Source: Cymbidium sinense (taxonomy: Eukaryota > Streptophyta > Magnoliopsida > Asparagales > Orchidaceae). Taken from it: DNA of 64,000 bases. The stretch is taken from assembly GCA_021442155.1 (NCBI GenBank), contig CM038228.1, forward strand, positions 10,519,179-10,583,178. The letters are read 5' to 3'. Below are positions 14,393 to 25,803 of the stretch, piece by piece. Below the pieces are notes generated by a model. That model was not told the DNA's origin, made no database searches, and was given only the letters and a program-made list of their open reading frames with translations. The translations under genes were made by a program, and so were the position numbers. The number at the start of each line of letters is the position of its first letter. The first letter of the stretch is position 1.

Positions 14393-15732
14393 ATGACATC
14401 TAGATTAGCAAGCCCTCTCTTAAATGGATCATTTCCCCCTTTACCCACCTCCCCCTCTCACACCTCTGCTCACATCACCCCAAACCCAGCCGGGACTCAT
14501 TCTGTATGGAAAGATCTTCTTCTAGCGCAAACCGACAAGAATCAATCCATCCCCTTATCCTATATGCTGACGGATACCAATGAAGTGGACTTCACAGAGG
14601 AAGACCTCTCTGCCGGAAAGCAAGAATGTCATCTCTCTCTCATTGGCCACTCGATCGGTAAGCGACCATACTATGGATCTTTGCTAGCTGCAATAAAAAA
14701 GAAATGGAACTTCAAAGGTACGCTCGATCTTCTCACCTTTGAAGGTGACTATTTTCTGTTCAAGTTTAACTGCCAAGAGGATTACGATATGGTGTGGAAT
14801 CATGGACCCTGTTTTCTTAACGGACGACCTTTTGTTTTCCAAAAGTGGACTTGGGATTTTCGACCTTCTAATGAACCCATTACTGAGATCCCAATTTGGA
14901 TTAAACTTCCTAATTTCCCTTTGTGCTATTGGAATGAGGCTGGATTTTCTAAGGTTGCTAGTAGAATAGGAATTACTTTGGCAGTGGATAATCTTACAGC
15001 GGCTAAATCAAGGATTACGTTCGCCCGTATATGTGTCCAAATTAATACACATCCTCTCTTCCAGATTCTATACCGATCAATTTAAATGGGAAAAAATTTT
15101 TGCAGAACATCGTCTATGATTGGAAACCAACAGTATGCTCTTCCTGTAACACTTTTATGCACAATAATCGTAATTTCCCGCTTAACCCGACCTCATCTCT
15201 TCCTCCTAGAGGTCGCAGTAGAAGTCGAGCGCCCTCCAAAGCTCCACCTAGAGTGGTCTCTCAGATTATCAAGGAGACTACTACTTTTAAACCCTCCCTC
15301 ACTCTCTCCCCTCCAAGAAATGTGATTTCTCCTTCTCAGATTATTAACTCTTCTTCTGTTGATAATTCTATGGAAGTTTCTAATAGTCTTCCTTCCCCAT
15401 CCAATACAATAGCTGATTTGAATCAGCCCCCTATCCTATCCCCACCACAGGAAGACCCATCTGGTAACGATGACCTATCTTCCTCTAAGGATTTGGAAGA
15501 TAATATTAACACTGAGATTAATGCTGATCAGACTTCAATTGGTGTTGTTACTCGGTCGGCTGCGATTTCACCTGGTCGAAACACCATCATTCAAAGTAAT
15601 AGTAAAAGGGTTAAAGCTTCTGGCAGTACACTCATGGAAGGAGGTAATAACTCTACCTCTTCTCAATCTATACCGACCCCCCATAAAGGAAACAAAAAAA
15701 GGGTAAAAAAACCCTCTACCTCCTCCTCTTAA
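14393..15732 (+). pseudogene. LINE ORF1 (DUF4283-type RNA-binding protein), frameshifted
   Basis: ORF1 proteins of plant L1 elements bind the element RNA. The first 230 codons (14,393-15,085) start with a proline/serine-rich stretch and contain a DUF4283-like domain at about residues 65-200, with GSLLAAIKKKW, FNCQEDYDMVWNHGPCFLNG, WTWDFRP and PIWIKLPNFPLCYWNE. The frame then stops. The same protein continues in a shifted frame (about 15,060-15,732), with a degenerate zinc-knuckle-like start (YDWKPTVCSSCNTFMHNN), an arginine/serine-rich patch and a low-complexity tail ending KKRVKKPSTSSS. The shift lies near 15,053-15,060 in a CTCTCTT run and looks like a 2-base CT expansion. The knuckle retains only part of the usual CCHC pattern. 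Confidence 0.9.
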
Positions 15733-18700
15733 TGAACCAAATTTCCATTGGCAGTTGGAACGTTCGGGGTTTATCTGCAGTTGGAAGAATTTCTGACTGT
15801 AGAAGGCTTATTAAAGACTCTCAACTTGACCTTCTTTTTCTACTCGAGACAAAAGTTAATCCTATTCCCTTGCACAACAACTATCCCTATCATAACTATA
15901 ATTTGTTCAACTCTGAATCTAGTGTTAATAATTTTGATTGCACGATCGGTGGTCGTATATGGATTAAATGACAAACAGATAGGCTAAATTTTGAGTTACT
16001 AAGCAAGTCCAAGCAATTCATTCATGGTCGAGTTACTGCTCCTGGGGTTAATAGTTTTCTCTTAACTAGTATCTATGCAGATAATGATGCTGGTGTCAGA
16101 TCCTCCTTGTGGTCCTCCCTAAGGGATATCTCTGATTCTATCAATCTTCCATGGATAATTTTGGGCGACTTCAATTGTCCATTGACTAGCAAGGATAAGA
16201 AAGGGGGTAATCTGATCTCCCTAAACTCTTCTATGGAATTCAAATATTGTGTCAATGAATGTGGCTGGCTAGATCTCCCAAGTACTGGATTACACTTCAC
16301 CTAGTAAAACCAACAGTTGGAAAATCCCATCTATTCAAAAATCGATCGTGTCTTTTGTAATTCCAATTGGATTGAGATGTTTCTATCTTCCTTTTATAAA
16401 GTTCTACCTCCCCAATCATCAGATCATTCACCTCTGGTAACCCTTCTACAATCTCCCTCTCTTACATCTCACCGCTTCCTTTTCAGGAATTATTGGACCT
16501 TAAATCCTAGGTTTAATGAGGATATTATGGAGGTCTGGAGTAATTTCATTCAAGGAGATCCATATTATGTTCTTTCTAAAAAGCTGAAACTTGTCAAAAT
16601 CATGATGAAAGGAAGATATAGGGATATATCTCCTTCTGAAATTAACATAGTGGCGGCGTGTAAAGTCCTTGGAAATCTGGAAAGTGATCCTTACAACATT
16701 CATTTACTTCATGATGCCAAGGAGATCAAAAATAGATATACTGAGCTTATTGTCAAAGAATCGCTATGGATCAAACAAAGAGCAAAGGCTCATTGGCTAA
16801 TCCATTCAGATGATGATTTAAAATTTCTCTACTTCTCTATCAAAGAAACAAAAAGCTCTAACTTGATTAGAGAAGTGCAAATAGATTTGGGTGTTTTCTC
16901 TGATCACATGGAGATTACTGATATTTTCTGTAAGTACTATGAGGATCTTTTCAATTGCGAGGACTCTCTTGTTTTTCCAGTGCAGAATTTTCCAGTAGGG
17001 ATTTGTCTTTCTTTGGATAATGGTGCTGAACTAGAAGCTGATATTTATGAACATGAAATTATTGCTACCCTAAACAGTATTAGTGAGAAAAAATCTCTGG
17101 GTCCTGATGGCTTTAACTCTATGTTTTTTACTGATTCTTGGAAAATCACTGGCAAGTCTTTTGTAAATGTTATCTTTTTCTTTTTCAAGAACTCCAGGTT
17201 GCCTAATTATTTCAAGCATACTCTATTAACACTCATTCCAAAGGTGAAGCACTCAACAGAATAGAAGACTACCGACCCATCTCCTTATGTAACACATTCT
17301 ACAAGGTGGTGGCCAAAATTCTTGCTAATAGAATGAAGAGACTCCTCCCTTCCATTATTAATCATTCTCAATCTGCTTTTATTAAAGGAAGAGATATTGC
17401 TGATAATCTGGCTATGGCATTTGAGATATGTAATGAGTTCTCCATCTCTAATTGCTCTTACTTTCTAGCTAAAATCGACTTGAAAAAGGCTTTTGATAAA
17501 ATCAATAGAAAGTCCTTGATTCATAGACTCCTTGACAAAGGATTTCCTAAGAGGTTCGCTACTTGGGTGGAGGCATGTATTTCAGATATATCTTTCTCTA
17601 TAGTGCTAAATGGGAATATTTTGGGTTACTTCTCCTCTTCAAATGGCCTTAGACAAGGTTGCCCATTATCTCCTTTTCTTTTTACAATTGACATGGATAC
17701 TTTCTCTTGTATTTTAGAAAACGAAATTAACAAAGGGCTTTACAACCCTATTGCTATTGCTGGACAACATTCCTCCCACCTATTGTTTGCTGATGACCTC
17801 TTAGTGATGGGGAATGTTAACTATTCCACACTCAACTCTCTTAAGTTCACACTTCAATCTCTTAAATCTTATCTGGGACTTGAAGTAAATTACTCCAAAT
17901 CTTCCCTATGCCTCTCTAGTAAAAAGGAAGACAATATTCATACAATTTTGGGCATTCAGTTGGGAACATTTCCCTTCAAATATTTGGGCTTACCTCTTAT
18001 CAAAGGAGCAATTAAGATGGCACACTTTTCTCCTCTCTTTGATAGACTTCATGTATGGATGGCTGGGTGGAAAAGTAAATTCATCTCCTTAGGTGGAAGA
18101 TTACAACTTATAAGATCATCTATAAATAGCTACTTATCATATTGGTTTCACTCTATGGCTATTCCTGATGGCATCATTAAAAAAATCTGCTCTTTTACAG
18201 CCAAATTTTTCTATCACTCTAGGGAGGCCAAAAAGCTTCACACTATTTCTTGGGAGCGCACCACCCTTCCAAAAGATAGAGGTGGCATTGGTTTACTTTC
18301 TTCATCTATCAATATGATCAGCAAACTTAAAATAATGTGAAAAATCTATTTGGGAGAAACAATTTTTGCTAGATGGTGCTTAGCCAAATATACTTCACTA
18401 TGGAAACCAAGCATTCTCAGAGTCTCTCCACTTTGGAAATCGATTATGAAGGTTGCTGAAAAATTTAGGAATAAACTGGTTTTTAAAGTTGGGGTTGGTA
18501 ATGTTTTTTCCCTATACTATGACCCTTGGTGCAATGGCCATTCACTTTGGAATTGGTTGGGTGCTAACGGGCTGACATCCTTGAATCTCTCTGAAAATGT
18601 AAAAGTCCATTCATTTTTACAAAATGGAAAATGGAAACTCCCCACTGCACTTGTGGCTTCACATCCCAGGTGTACCCAATTGATATGTGAAACTCCTATT

Positions 18701-19281
18701 ATGGAAGGGGAAGATTCGGTAAGCTGGTTAAACTCTAAATCGCCTTCCACTAAAGAATTCAGAGAGGCAATTTTTGAATCCCACCCAATGTTGGAATGGA
18801 CTAAAGGAATATGGTTTAAGGGTTATGCCATTAATTATACCCTCTATTGTTGGATGGCTTTCAAAAACCGTCTTAAAACTTCAGATAAGCTAGCAAATAA
18901 AGGCATTGGTACTCAAATTCATTGTTGTTTTTGTCACTCTATTTTTGAATCACATAACCATTTATTTTTGAATGCCCGATGTCCATGAAACTAGTGAGAG
19001 CTCTGATACCACAAGGCAGTTTTCTTCTGCTGCAATCTTCTCTTTCACAGGTTCTTAATTTCATAGATGAGGCTGAACATAAATTGTTGCATCGATTACA
19101 CTTTCTGATTGTTGCAGTACTTGTTTATACACTTTGGAAAGAAAGGAATAATTGTGTTTACTCTTCCATTTCCCAGCCTTTTTCTGCTTTGTTAACTCAG
19201 GTAAGAGAAAGGGTTTCTGCCAAAATGCTAAGTTGGAAACTTAAGACAACTTGGCCAAGCTATGTGCAGGAAATGCTTTGA
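15732..19281 (+). pseudogene. LINE ORF2 (endonuclease / reverse transcriptase), disrupted
   Basis: The ATG overlaps the ORF1 stop (TAATG). An APE-like endonuclease comes first: SIGSWNVRGL, LLETKV, LGDFNCP and SDHSPLVTLL (15,732-16,440). The reverse transcriptase follows: SLGPDGFN, TLIPKV, RPISLCNTFYKVVAKILANR, IDLKKAFDKINR, GLRQGCPLSPFLF and the catalytic LLFADDLLVMG (about 17,080-18,150). Next is a zf-RVT zinc-binding region (about 18,500-18,988, ending CCFCHSIFESHNHLFLNARC) and a tail with YTLWKERNN. Breaks: stops at 15,969 (TGA), 16,302-16,307 (TAG TAA) and 18,338 (TGA), and frameshifts near 17,255 and 18,975. Catalytic residues visible in the endonuclease and RT are intact, so the breaks came after an active life. 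Confidence 0.93.
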
Positions 19282-19930
19282 AAATGGAGGAATTACAAAC
19301 CTCCATAACCTTCTTTCCTATATCTGCTCGAGGATGAATTTCTGAATGTTGCTGGTTTTTGTGTTGTTTTCCCTACTGGGGGGTTTCTATATTTATCTGG
19401 ATGGCTAATGAATTTACGCTTCTGGAATGTATCATTGGATGCTGTCTCTGACTCTTCTTATCTTTTGCTATGGACGATGATGAGGTTATCCAAGCACAAC
19501 CCATTCGAATTATGCTTTTCATTCAGTCTCCCTCACCTGGATGATCATTCTGCAACCATGGTCCCCTCTCTCGTATTGTAAACAGATTTTGTTGATGGAT
19601 TGATTCTTTGGGGATCGTCTGGATGGCGGCTTTGATAACCGTGAGAGGATTCTTCTTTTCCCTGTGTCCCTGCTTGGAGCTGAAGTTGTTGTGCTTGTTT
19701 TTGATCATCTTTGATGTGTATTGTATCTCTAAGTCCATATGTTCCTCTTGTTTTTTTTATTCGGAATTCCCGTTTCTGCTCTTGACCAGATTTGTTTCAT
19801 GGTCTGCTTTTTAGCTTAGTTTTTCTTTGGCTCTTCAGTCCTTAATGGATTAATGTTTGTCCTTCTGTAAACACATTTTGGAATACAATTGGGCTTTGGC
19901 CCTCAAATTTTTTCCAAAAAAAAAAAAAAA
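19282..19930 (+). other. LINE 3' untranslated region and poly(A) tail
   Basis: About 650 bp of T-rich, non-coding sequence follows the ORF2 end and closes in 15 As next to the right target duplication. Short open frames here are not genes. Confidence 0.85.
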
Positions 19931-20051
19931 TAAGATTTTTGATTTGAAGATATGGAAAAGTCAACTCTTTTTGTCTCAAATCCGTCAATATTTTAAATTT
20001 TTTGTAGTTTCTTTATAAGTAAGTGGCTGACATAAGTATTAAATGAATGCC

Positions 20052-20153
<102 letters not shown>

Positions 20154-20685
20154 TAAAACCAATCTCAATATTAACATATAAAGATAATATTTTTGAATTT
20201 GATGCCTTAATATAAATCAGATTTTAATTAATATAAACTTAATTTTATTTTATTTACTTCACTTTGAATTTACATTCTATATATAATGCTAATAGCAGCG
20301 ATATGATTAACATAAGTTTATGCTTTGAAATTATATTTATAATCATTTTTTAACTCATTTATCAATCCATCTAATAAAATCTTACTAAATATAGATGATG
20401 AAATTGAACGGGAGGAGCAAGGTAAATATTCAAATTTTTATTCATGTGTTGATATTTTATTTTATTATTTTCCTTTTTTTTATGAATAAAAGCTTCACTT
20501 TTCCCTATTTTTTTTTAAAATTTGATGGACTGTACATCAAATATATCTAATGTTATTTTAAATGATCAAGCAAAATTTCAAACATTTATTTCTTCTCATT
20601 ATAAGAAAGGAATATAATCTTATTTTGCCAATATTATTTGACTTCTTTCACATTCTCCTTTTCTATTAACAAATAATTAAATTTG

Positions 20686-20686
<1 letters not shown>

Positions 20687-20758
<72 letters not shown>
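20687..20758. repeat. (TA)n microsatellite, about 35 units
   Basis: The matching site in copy 1 (about 6,973-6,984) has only a few units. Confidence 0.97.
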
Positions 20759-20759
<1 letters not shown>

Positions 20760-21005
20760 TAATTAAAAATAATTTTATATTTAATTTTAAATAGTATTGA
20801 AGTTAATTTAAAATTAAGAGATTATAATTTACGTATTAATTATCACACTTAAATGTCTTAGAAGCAAGTGTTAAGAAGAGATCCCATGTCCATGGAGCTA
20901 CACACGTACTCGTAAACATTAACATGACTAGCAATGGGTTAATATTAGGCTACAACCAATGTATGCAAGGACACAAAATTTGATTAAATTATAAAATATT
21001 TAGAT

Positions 21006-21299
21006 TTATATTATCTTAACATGCAGTATTATTTTATAAGAAGGGAAGGATTTATGAGTTAGTTTTGTAGGTTCAGTTCTTTTTTCTTTTGTTTTTCTTT
21101 TGATGGATAAAATATCATAGATGAATTGATAAGAAAATTGGTGGTCGTATTCAGCCAAGAAATGAAAGCCAATATGACTGCAAGAATAAGAAGGTAAACA
21201 GTCTATGGAATAGGAGGATGACAACAATAGAAGAAGATTTGTCAGAATTTGTAAGAGTGTATAGGTCTTCATGCATTGATCTACTTTCAAGTTTTTCAA
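21006..21299 (-). CDS. Small putative secreted protein, duplicate B
   Basis: The 97-residue partner of the frame at 7,909-8,139. The first ~68 residues are nearly identical (MKTYTLLQILTNLLLLLSSS, then SIDCLPSYSCSHIGFHFLAE). The C-terminal part (from KTKEKRTEPTKLT) is different and probably runs into unrelated sequence. Two of the four substitutions I could place in the shared coding part change an amino acid, so there is no visible sign of purifying selection. Confidence 0.3.
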   Translation of the reverse strand: MKNLKVDQCMKTYTLLQILTNLLLLLSSSYSIDCLPSYSCSHIGFHFLAEYDHQFSYQFIYDILSIKRKTKEKRTEPTKLTHKSFPSYKIILHVKII

Positions 21300-21899
21300 A
21301 ATTAGAATTGTTTTGTATTTTGAGTTTTTGTAAGTTGAAATAAAAGCAAGTTTTGTAACATTTATAATGTAGAGAAAATATATTTATTATTTCTGAATTG
21401 AAAATTAATTAAATTTATTTATATAAGAGATTTCTGTTATAAATTTTGAAAATAAAAATCATTGAAAATTTTCTGCAGTAGATGCAAGATTAAATTAAAT
21501 TTTGTTATATTTATTGGAAATATTTTTTTCTTATGACGTTTACATACATAACACTGAATTTTATTTATTTATATATTTAATATCTAATTAATATTTCTAT
21601 ACATAATGTTAAAATTATATTATTTAAAATGAAAGCATCTTTTTATTCTTAAATAAAATGTTAAAAATATAAACATCAAATTTTATGTATTAGATATATA
21701 AATATATCAAAATTATGTAATATATATGTAATTATTTTTATGCTAAATAAAATATAGTTATAAAATGCCAAGAAAATTAAATTCAGGCGAAGACAATAAC
21801 AGGTCCATGTTTTTATATTCTCGTAATCCATAGATGGACTGAAAATGATTCAAATCAAATAATAATAAATTATTTACATTATGTGTGGACGAATTTTAA

Positions 21900-22740
21900 A
21901 TATATATATATATATATATATAAAAGGGGTTATGAATAACTGAATTTGGGAGGGAAATAACATATGCAGAGAACCTCACCATTAATTAATATTCAGTTCT
22001 GATATTGTCTGCTTCAGGGGAAGTAATCCTGTAGAGCGGATCTTCTCCACTTCATAGCAGAGAAAATCTCATCTTCAGAATTTCCATTGAACGGTATGGT
22101 CCGATCCATCATCTCTTCTCGTCGTAATTTTGGCTGGCAATTACTTCTGGCGCCATATAAGCGGGCATTCTGGCTCTTCCTTTTCAAGAATGTCACGGCG
22201 GTGGCATTCGGCGTTAGATTAGGAAAGTTATGTTGGGAGGTAAAATTGCCTTTGAAAAAAGCCTTCGGGTATCAATGTAGAAAACAAGATAGGGTTCAGG
22301 CAAAGATTGAGGATTAGGCAGATGGCGTCGTCGTCGTCCTCATAGACTTGTGGATCTGGATCAAGCGTGAGTTCCCGAAAGTGGTCAAGCGGGTGAGCTT
22401 GATCTTCAAATCGATCAGGTGGCGGTCGAAGCTTGTGGAGATATTGTCCATGATTTTCACGGCAAAGGCCTCACCGGTGAAGACAGAGACGCGTGCAGAA
22501 CTCGCCGAATCCGAACAGGGCTCCAATCCGGTACTCAGCTCTCTCTCTCTCTCTCTCTCTCTCTATAAATCCCCGGGTTGTTTTTTGGAATGAGAATATG
22601 AAAGGGCATTTCCAAGCAGCATTTGACTTCACTGTGTTATCTTTAAAAATATTTCGTATCTTATTAAATACTTTTACATCTTTCTAATAATTAATTTAGA
22701 CTATTATAATCAATATATAACAATAATATATATATATATA
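21900..22740. repeat. Tandem unit A of the kinase-pseudogene duplication
   Basis: This begins with a (TA)n run and CTGAATTTGGGAGGGAA, then CAGAGAACCTCA, then the kinase fragment, then a tail ATAATTAATTTAGA before another (TA)n run. The same landmarks recur in order in unit B (22,741-23,860). Confidence 0.75.
21990..22530 (-). pseudogene. CDPK/PEPKR-like protein kinase fragment, copy A
   Basis: Read on the minus strand: an ATP-lysine motif EAFAVKIMDN (about 22,480-22,444), then after a gap an activation-segment end PAYMAPEVIASQNYDEK (about 22,170-22,125), then IPFNGNSEDEIFSAMK (about 22,095-22,048). These match subdomains II, VIII and X of plant Ser/Thr kinases of the CDPK/PEPKR2 type. The catalytic-loop region between them is missing or unreadable, and frames shift at about 22,120, so this copy cannot encode an active kinase. 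(CT)n lies next to its 5' side (22,538-22,563). Confidence 0.7.
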
Positions 22741-23860
22741 TATGCAAAAAAAAAAGGTTTTGAATAAACTGAATTTGGGAGGGAATTTAGGAAGGAACCT
22801 AAGAAGTTGGTCTGCAGAGAACCTCATCATAAGATCTTTAGTGAGCATCTTCTCTATTAGACCCCTGGCTTCAGGCGAAGCAGTTCTCAAGAGGTGAGGT
22901 TCGATCCGCCATCATCTAAAGGATGACTTCAGCGCTCCACAGATCCACCATCTCCTCGAAATCTTAGCCCGCAATTACCTCCGACGCCATTTAAGCTGGC
23001 GTTTCCACTCATCCTTTAAAATTCTTCACAAACGACGAGGCGCAGCTAAGGCCAGTGACACTTATACTGCCTTTCGATTGAATCGAACAAAATATTCTCA
23101 GGTTTGATGCCACCGTGTGCAACGCCGGCTCAAATTTGACTATAGATTCGGCCGGTTTTGTGAGGAGGGAGCAGAGCCGCTCCTGAAAAGGGGCCGGGGG
23201 TATTAATGTAAGAAACGAGATCTAGGACTAAGCAGGTGGTGTCGTCGTCCTCGTAGACTTGTGGATCTGAACGGAGCCTGAGTTCCCGGATGAGGATAGG
23301 TGGGTGACGAGTCGACCTGTGGTGATCGAAGGGAGTGAAGATCTTGTCGATTGTTTTCACGGCGTAGGCGTATCCATAGTCACTTCTCTCTGTGGTCTCT
23401 CAACAACTTTTTTTAATTATTTTGAAAATTTATAAATCAATTACTTAATACATATGTATTTATAATTTAATCATCCTTCTTATTTTTTTTTTATTTATAT
23501 GTGGCTCAATTAAATCATTAAAAATTTTACAAAAAATAAAAAATATAGGTTTAAATTTTTTTATGAATTTTAATATTTTAAAATCAATTTGAAAAATTAA
23601 AATTAAAGATAATTATTTTATAAATATAAAAGAATAGAATTACATTGTATACAAAAACTTCTTTTTTTGTTGCAAATGTTGAGTGTGATTCTCTATGACT
23701 TTGAGTAATGCCAAGCAAAATAGCATTTCTGATTATATATATATTATTTTTAAAAATATCTCATATAACTATATTTTCTTTGGTATCTTATCAAATAATT
23801 TTCAATCTTTCAAATAATTAATTTAGATCACTATAATATATATATATATATATATACTAC
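22741..23860. repeat. Tandem unit B of the kinase-pseudogene duplication
   Basis: Second unit, with the same order of landmarks as 21,900-22,740 and more of the kinase retained. Its right end holds AATAATTAATTTAGATCAC and a (TA)n run passing into (TAC)n at about 23,855-23,880. Confidence 0.75.
22770..23375 (-). pseudogene. CDPK/PEPKR-like protein kinase fragment, copy B
   Basis: Read on the minus strand: AVKTIDK (subdomain II, about 23,370-23,345), VYEDDDTTCLVLDL (about 23,260-23,215), a degenerate catalytic loop HGGIKPENILFD (about 23,118-23,080), VDLWSAEVIL (subdomain IX, about 22,948-22,918), then ASPEARGLIEKMLTKDLMMR (subdomain XI, about 22,885-22,825). The catalytic loop normally reads HRDIKPEN; here Arg-Asp is Gly-Gly, so the proton-acceptor Asp is lost. 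Several stops and frameshifts are present. The region from subdomain II to XI takes about 540 bp with no obvious intron, which could mean retrocopy origin or deletion. Confidence 0.75.
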
Positions 23861-25803
23861 TACTACTACTACTACTATTACTACTATTAATAGGAAATTC
23901 TAGTCATTCATTTTTGTTGTGAGTGATGTGTGGTGATAGCTTTACACTTAGTTATAGTCAAAAAGTCCAAACATTACATGAAAAGATAATTTATATTATT
24001 TATATATAAAGTATATATTTCTTATATATTTACATATCTATCATCTAAATTTTTATTTTTTATTTAAATAGCACTCAAATCTCTATTATTACATTAAAAT
24101 TTATATCATCATTAATTTTTAAAATCAAATGGACATTTTTTATGCATAGAAAAAGAGTCATTTTTCTAACTATTACACTTTATGAGTTAGGATGTAAATG
24201 CGTAAGAATTGTGTGCATACAAAATTTCCTATTTTTGAAAGCCACAATTTTTGTCTTATTTTTATATAAAGCATATACTTCTTATATATTTACATATCAA
24301 CCACCTAAATTTTTATTTGTCACTTAAATAGCACTCAAATCTATATTATTACATCAGTATAACACCATCATTATTTTTTAAAGTCAAATGCACTTTTTTA
24401 AGCATAAAAAAGATTAGTCCTTGTAAATCTCAAATTTTATGAGTTAGATATGTAAATGCATAAGAATTATGTGCTATGTATGCAAAATTCTCTATTTTGG
24501 CTAGTGTTCAACCTTATTTTTCAAAGGTATTTCTATCAAATTAGTTCTCTGAGTCAATATTTTCAAGTTCTTTTATATTCTTATCTAAGGCCAACATCTT
24601 ACAATTATTTTCTTTCTTTTGAATCTATTTTGTTGTGTGATCCTCAATAGGGATAAATCTCTCATGCAGATGAGTTTTAAACTTAGGTAATTCATATATA
24701 CACTTTTTATTTCTTTTTACTCTATTTTCACTTGCCACTCTAATACTAGACAATAAAATCTTGTGTATGCATATGTGTAATAATTTGATAATTATTTTAT
24801 TATCATTAAAAAAAATTCAGAGATCACATATCTTTTTGTTGCCTCTCTAATGTATTTCTTTTTATTTTTTTTACAGATAAATTTTATTCTTCTCACTATC
24901 GATTTTACACCAATCAGGTATATACTTTATAAATTATTTATTTTTTATTTTTATAATATACATTGTAGATTTATGAATTTTTACTTTTAAATATATATGA
25001 TTAAATTAAGTCACACATATATTTTTGATATTCTTATTTACAATTTGTAATAACATTCTTTTATAGATATGCATTTTAAAATTCTTACATATTTGTTGAT
25101 AATTTTTTATATTTAATTTTTCTAAAATTGAGAAAACATATAAATATAATTAAGGTTAAGTTGGACTTTAAAAATACTTCAATCGATCACCTTAATATGA
25201 TATAATGCATGCAATATTCTTCGATCACAAGTTACAAATTTTTAATAGATATAAAATTCATGTAAACTTTACAATACCTTATTAGCACTTAGATCACACA
25301 ACATAGTTGAATAATTTTTATTTAATAATCTCTATTTAATTTGACAATATGATATAAACAAATTACTTTTTAGTCTTACACATCAAATAGGGTGGATGAT
25401 TTTTTTAAATAATCATCTTTACATCTTATTTAACTTAAATAAGGATCTTAATTTAACCTATTCACTTATCGGTCTCAGATAAATTATATTATATAATTAA
25501 CTATAAAAATTACCAATCTTTTTCTCTACTTCTCACTCTTGCTCACCAATCCCCAAGAAATTATTCATCATTTCCTTCTTATTTTTCCTTTAATTATGAT
25601 AACATTTAAATTGCAATCAAATTTTCTCTCTAACATTTAAAATTATTTCCTTCTATAGATATATTTTTTATAAATATTTTAAAAAAAATTATGAAAGTGA
25701 TACTATTATATCTTATTGATGTACTTTCATTTTATTATCAAACCTTTCAATTTTATTAATTTATTTTTGTGAGTTCAATCATTAAACTACATTGTATAAC
25801 AAC
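23861..25803. repeat. AT-rich repeat-bearing DNA, left of the large retrotransposon
   Basis: No gene is seen. A block of about 245 bp at 24,000-24,240 is repeated at 24,257-24,503; both carry AAATAGCACTCAAATCT and ATGAGTTAG. Sequence near 24,900 and 25,250 resembles sequence right of the retrotransposon (about 51,430 and 51,990). Together with the target duplication, this suggests one AT-rich repeat into which the retrotransposon inserted. Confidence 0.55.

Larger units (their letters stand above)
14176..19944 (+). mobile_element. Near-complete L1-clade LINE with target-site duplication
   Basis: The element occupies 14,191-19,930. It is flanked by a 15-bp target duplication: ATAAGATTTTCGATT at 14,176-14,190 and ATAAGATTTTTGATT at 19,930-19,944 (one mismatch; the first A merges with the tail). 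The homologous sequence at 6,225-6,250 carries a single uninterrupted copy of this site. The element has a 5' untranslated region of about 200 bp, ORF1, ORF2 overlapping it by one base, a 3' region of about 650 bp, and a 15-A tail (19,916-19,930). This is the layout of plant L1 elements, which move by target-primed reverse transcription. Both ORFs are now broken, so it cannot move on its own. Confidence 0.95.
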
